Shown: positions 13,550-15,750 of the stretch, piece after piece
How positions within the stretch are numbered: position 1 is the stretch's first letter
Layout: each line of letters begins with the position of its first letter
Source of the DNA: Deltaproteobacteria bacterium
GTDB taxonomy: Bacteria; Desulfobacterota; Binatia; Binatales; Binataceae
Reading direction: 5' to 3'
Length of the DNA stretch: 15,750 bases
Assembly (NCBI GenBank): GCA_021780585.1
Contig: JAJXYM010000445.1
Span: 1 to 15,750 of the forward strand
Program-made: the position numbers and the translations under genes
Notes under the pieces: generated by a model
What the model was told of the DNA's origin: nothing
Databases searched by the model: none
Seen by the model: only the letters and a program-made list of their open reading frames with translations

Positions 13550-13602
13550 GCGCGGCGGCGGACTAACCGGGCGGCGGCGGATTGCGCTAGGATTGGCGAA
13601 AT

Positions 13603-13618
13603 TCCCGTCGCGGGAGAG
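13603..13618 (+). promoter_or_regulatory. Hairpin overlapping the ribosome binding site of the MetE-like gene
   Basis: TCCCG (13603-13607) pairs with CGGGA (13611-13615) over a TCG loop. The second arm is part of GGGAGAG (13612-13618), the ribosome binding site of the gene starting at 13624. Masking of the SD could tune translation. Confidence 0.3.
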
Positions 13619-13623
13619 TCGCC

Positions 13624-14763
13624 ATGGCCGCATCCGCACCGCACGATCCGCCGTTTCGCGCCGATCACGTTGGCAGTCTGCTGCGTCCGCCCGAACTGCT
13701 GAAGGCGCGCGCCGATCTGACCGCGGGAGCGATCACGCCCGCCGATCTGAAGCGTATCGAGGACGAGTCGATTCGCGGCGCGGTCGCGTTCCAGGAGAGC
13801 GTGGGCCTGCGATCGATCACGGACGGCGAATACCGGCGCGACGTTTTCTACGCGGATTTCTTTTGCCGCGGACTCGGCGGCGTGACGATCGCCTACGATC
13901 CGTCGGCGATAGACGAGCAGTTTTTCATCGATCGCGCAGGGCACAAGCTGCCGATTATCGTGCCGCGAGTGACTCAGCGGATGCGCTGGCGGGAGCCGAT
14001 CCATGTCGGCGACTTCGATTTTCTGCGCGGGCTTACGTCGCGGATGCCGAAGCTGACGATCCCGTCGCCGACGATCATCCATTTCCGCGCCGGCCGCGCC
14101 AATATCAGCCGCGACGCCTATCCCGATCTCGATCTGTTCTGGGACGATATCGTCGAGGCTTACCGCCGCGAGTTCGCGGCGCTGGCCGCCGCCGGATGCC
14201 GATACGTCCAGATTGACGAGACCACGCTGGCCTCGCTCAGCGATCGGCGCAGTTGGGAGGCGATGCGCAAGCGCGGCGACGACGGCCGCAAGCTGCTGCT
14301 CGAGACCTATCCGGAGATCATGAACCGGGCGTTCGCCGGACGGCCGCAATCGATTCATCTGGCGATGCATATTTGCCGCGGCAACAACCAAAGCCATTGG
14401 AGCGCCGAGGGCGGCTACGACCTGGTGGCGGACACGCTGTTCAACCGGATCGACGTGGATTCATATTTCCTGGAGTACGACACGCCGCGCGCGGGATCGT
14501 TCGAGCCGCTGCGGATGGTTCCGCGCAACAAGACCGTGGCGCTCGGATTGGTGTCGAGCAAATTTCCGGAACTGGAAACGAAGGACGCGCTCAAGCGGCG
14601 AATCGACGAGGCGGCGAAATATATCGATCTCGAGCGGCTCGCGATCACTCCGCAATGCGGCTTCGCGAGCACCGCGCCGGGCAACAAGATCACGCCCGAG
14701 CAGCAGGCGGCCAAGCTGCGCCTGGTGGTGGAAGTGGCGCGCGAGGTTTGGGGCGGCGAATAG
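13624..14763 (+). CDS. Cobalamin-independent methionine synthase-like (MetE C-terminal) zinc methyltransferase
   Basis: The 379-residue protein is a single TIM-barrel domain homologous to the C-terminal half of MetE. It begins 'FRADHVGSLLRPPELLKARADL', the family's start. The zinc ligands His249 and Cys251 (in 'MHICRGN'), Glu284 ('LEYDT') and Cys345 ('PQCGFAST') are all present, so it should activate a thiol. Members of this length include archaeal-type methionine synthases, enzymes transferring methyl from other donors, and epoxyalkane:coenzyme M transferases. The methyl donor and acceptor cannot be decided from sequence. The N-terminal MetE half, which helps bind folate and homocysteine, is absent. 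GGGAGA is followed by a short spacer to ATG 13624. It is 74 bases after sthA and 299 bases before phosphoketolase. MetE itself would be about 750 residues. Confidence 0.85.
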   Translation: MAASAPHDPPFRADHVGSLLRPPELLKARADLTAGAITPADLKRIEDESIRGAVAFQESVGLRSITDGEYRRDVFYADFFCRGLGGVTIAYDPSAIDEQFFIDRAGHKLPIIVPRVTQRMRWREPIHVGDFDFLRGLTSRMPKLTIPSPTIIHFRAGRANISRDAYPDLDLFWDDIVEAYRREFAALAAAGCRYVQIDETTLASLSDRRSWEAMRKRGDDGRKLLLETYPEIMNRAFAGRPQSIHLAMHICRGNNQSHWSAEGGYDLVADTLFNRIDVDSYFLEYDTPRAGSFEPLRMVPRNKTVALGLVSSKFPELETKDALKRRIDEAAKYIDLERLAITPQCGFASTAPGNKITPEQQAAKLRLVVEVAREVWGGE

Positions 14764-15062
14764 CATCAGCACGCCTGGGCGTGCGAGCGCGATTTAATCG
14801 GCGCGCAATCATCAGTTGGGCGTGAGATTGTTGCATCCCGTATCAGGCGGGGTCAGCATTTCGTTATTGACGATCGGGTTTCGCGTTGGTCCGAGTCGGT
14901 CCGAATCGCGTGCGGCGATCGCCGCCGGCGGCCCGATCCGGGATTGCCTGGGCGATCGCCGGCGCGGCGTTCGCGGCCGATCATGGTTCGATTTCACCGC
15001 CGGATTGTGTAGGGCGGCGCCGCGCGACCGGCGTGACCGCTCGCGAGTCGAGGAGCAGCCGC
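14764..15062. other. Leader and intergenic region upstream of the phosphoketolase gene
   Basis: No gene is convincing in these 299 bases; an open frame at 14816-15076 overlaps the next start and has no SD. A small hairpin follows the MetE-like stop (14769-14784). A 10-bp near-direct repeat, GGTCCGAGTC (14888-14897) next to GGTCCGAATC (14898-14907), is followed by a perfect 14-bp palindrome (14912-14925) and a 10-bp palindrome (14951-14960). The 3' end carries the GAGGAG ribosome binding site (15050-15055). I see no convincing sigma70 pair. Confidence 0.4.
14769..14784 (+). terminator. Small hairpin after the MetE-like gene
   Basis: GCACGC (14769-14774) pairs with GCGTGC (14779-14784) over a CTGG loop, starting 5 bases after the TAG stop; TTTAAT follows ten bases later. 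It is a weak terminator candidate. Confidence 0.3.
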
Positions 15063-15750
15063 ATGGGAACCGCTGAAAAAAGGGAGCCTCTCGCCGGCAA
15101 TCCGCTGGACGGTGGAGAGTTGCGCAAGATCGACGCCTATTGGCGCGCCTGCAACTACCTATGCCTTGGGATGCTCTATCTGCGGGATAATCCGCTGCTG
15201 CGCGAGCCCTTGCGGCCCGAACATATCAAGCGCCGCCTGCTGGGCCATTGGGGTTCCGATCCCGGTCAGACTTTCGTCTGGGCGCATTTGAATCGGTTGA
15301 TCAAAAAGTACGATCTTGACGTGCTCTATATTTCGGGACCGGGACACGGCGCCCCGGCGACGTTAGCCAACAGCTATCTGGAGGGAGTCTATTCGGAGGT
15401 TTACCCGGACCGCGGCGAAGACCTCGAAGGGATGCGCCGGTTTTTCAAGATGTTTTCGTTTCCGGGCGGTATCGGCAGTCATTGCACGCCGGAGACGCCG
15501 GGTTCGATCCATGAGGGCGGCGAGCTGGGCTACAGTCTCTCGCACGCGTATGGCGCGGCGTTCGACAATCCCGAATTGATCGCGGTGGCGGTGGTGGGCG
15601 ACGGCGAAGCGGAGACGGGACCGCTGGCGACCTCGTGGCATTCGAACAAGTTTCTCAATCCGGCGCGCGATGGCGCGGTGCTGCCGATTCTTCATCTGAA
15701 CGGCTACAAAATCGCGAATCCGACAATCCTGGCGCGAATTCCGCCTGACG
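15063..15750 (+). CDS. Phosphoketolase, N-terminal part
   Basis: The frame encodes the first 229 residues and is still open at the window edge; phosphoketolases are about 790-820 residues. ThDP-dependent phosphoketolase motifs are clear: 'YISGPGHGAPATLANSYLEG' with GPGHG at 92-96 (His95), 'FPGGIGSHCTPETPGSIHEGGELGYSLSHAYGAAFDNP' (residues 133-170), and the cofactor-binding 'VGDGEAETGPLATSWHSNKF' with GDGEAETG at 179-186, then 'HLNGYKIANPT'. The enzyme splits xylulose 5-phosphate and/or fructose 6-phosphate with phosphate to acetyl phosphate plus glyceraldehyde 3-phosphate or erythrose 4-phosphate. It is cytoplasmic. GAGGAG lies seven bases before ATG 15063. Substrate preference cannot be told here. 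Look for acetate kinase or phosphotransacetylase genes downstream. I give no gene symbol, because xpk and xfp differ by substrate. Confidence 0.93.
   Translation, partial: MGTAEKREPLAGNPLDGGELRKIDAYWRACNYLCLGMLYLRDNPLLREPLRPEHIKRRLLGHWGSDPGQTFVWAHLNRLIKKYDLDVLYISGPGHGAPATLANSYLEGVYSEVYPDRGEDLEGMRRFFKMFSFPGGIGSHCTPETPGSIHEGGELGYSLSHAYGAAFDNPELIAVAVVGDGEAETGPLATSWHSNKFLNPARDGAVLPILHLNGYKIANPTILARIPPD

Noticed and set aside
3310..14960. Repeated GCGATCGC octamers, resembling the cyanobacterial HIP1 element
   Set aside because: They occur at several places including inside coding regions (for example near 3315, 4147 and 4922) and are expected in GC-rich sequence with this codon use; gene content is not cyanobacterial.
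1..15750. CRISPR arrays, transposons, rRNA, tRNA
   Set aside because: No regularly spaced repeats, transposase motifs, terminal inverted repeats or RNA-gene sequences were seen in a read-through of both strands; a computed search would be more sensitive.

Overview
The window is GC-rich bacterial chromosome, roughly two-thirds G+C by eye, densely packed and with genes on both strands. It carries no phage, plasmid, transposon, rRNA, tRNA or CRISPR signature. A lipoprotein, a signal-peptide SIMPL protein and a bactofilin point to a Gram-negative-type cell. The mix (many SDR enzymes, a FrnE-type DsbA protein, a stand-alone MetE C-terminal-like enzyme, an orphan excisionase-type HTH) resembles uncultured soil lineages once grouped with Deltaproteobacteria, such as Binatota. 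That placement is inference from gene style, not a demonstrated taxonomy.

Layout. 1-370: C-terminal end of a VWA/BatA-type membrane protein. 578-784 (-): 68-aa excisionase-type HTH protein, with a perfect inverted repeat just upstream of its ribosome binding site. 785-1366: unusually AT-rich gene-free stretch with a second perfect inverted repeat. 1367-1969: unrecognised protein of about 200 aa. 1976-2323 (-): bactofilin. 2494-2901: probable lipoprotein. 3087-3860: exported SIMPL/DUF541 protein, followed by a hairpin terminator. 3982-5171 (+): FabL-like SDR plus a small cupin. These converge on 5186-6807 (-), two further SDR genes in one operon. 6974-8366 (+): DsbA/FrnE-type oxidoreductase, a TusA-like sulfur carrier and a PNPOx-like flavin protein, led by the clearest sigma70-type promoter in the window. 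8570-11900 (+): circularly permuted ATP-grasp, alpha-E and transglutaminase genes in a tight operon. 12143-13549 (+): soluble transhydrogenase SthA. 13624-14763 (+): MetE C-terminal-like zinc methyltransferase. 15063 to the window end: phosphoketolase, truncated by the window.

How the genes fit together. The ATP-grasp/alpha-E/transglutaminase set is the most system-like block. It matches a known but biochemically unresolved gene association, predicted by comparative genomics to make and remove a peptide or amide modification and often linked to the proteasome-like Anbu peptidase. No Anbu gene is visible here. The DsbA/TusA/PNPOx block suggests thiol or sulfur redox work. SthA (NADPH/NADH balance), the MetE-like enzyme and phosphoketolase (acetyl-phosphate formation) run in one direction but have their own leader regions, so they need not form one operon. 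Two of the three SDR proteins lack residues normally essential for SDR catalysis or cofactor binding. I see no wholly new system that the sequence alone can establish. The best candidates for follow-up are the Anbu-less ATP-grasp operon, the Tyr-to-His FabL-like SDR, and the AT-rich region around the orphan HTH gene.
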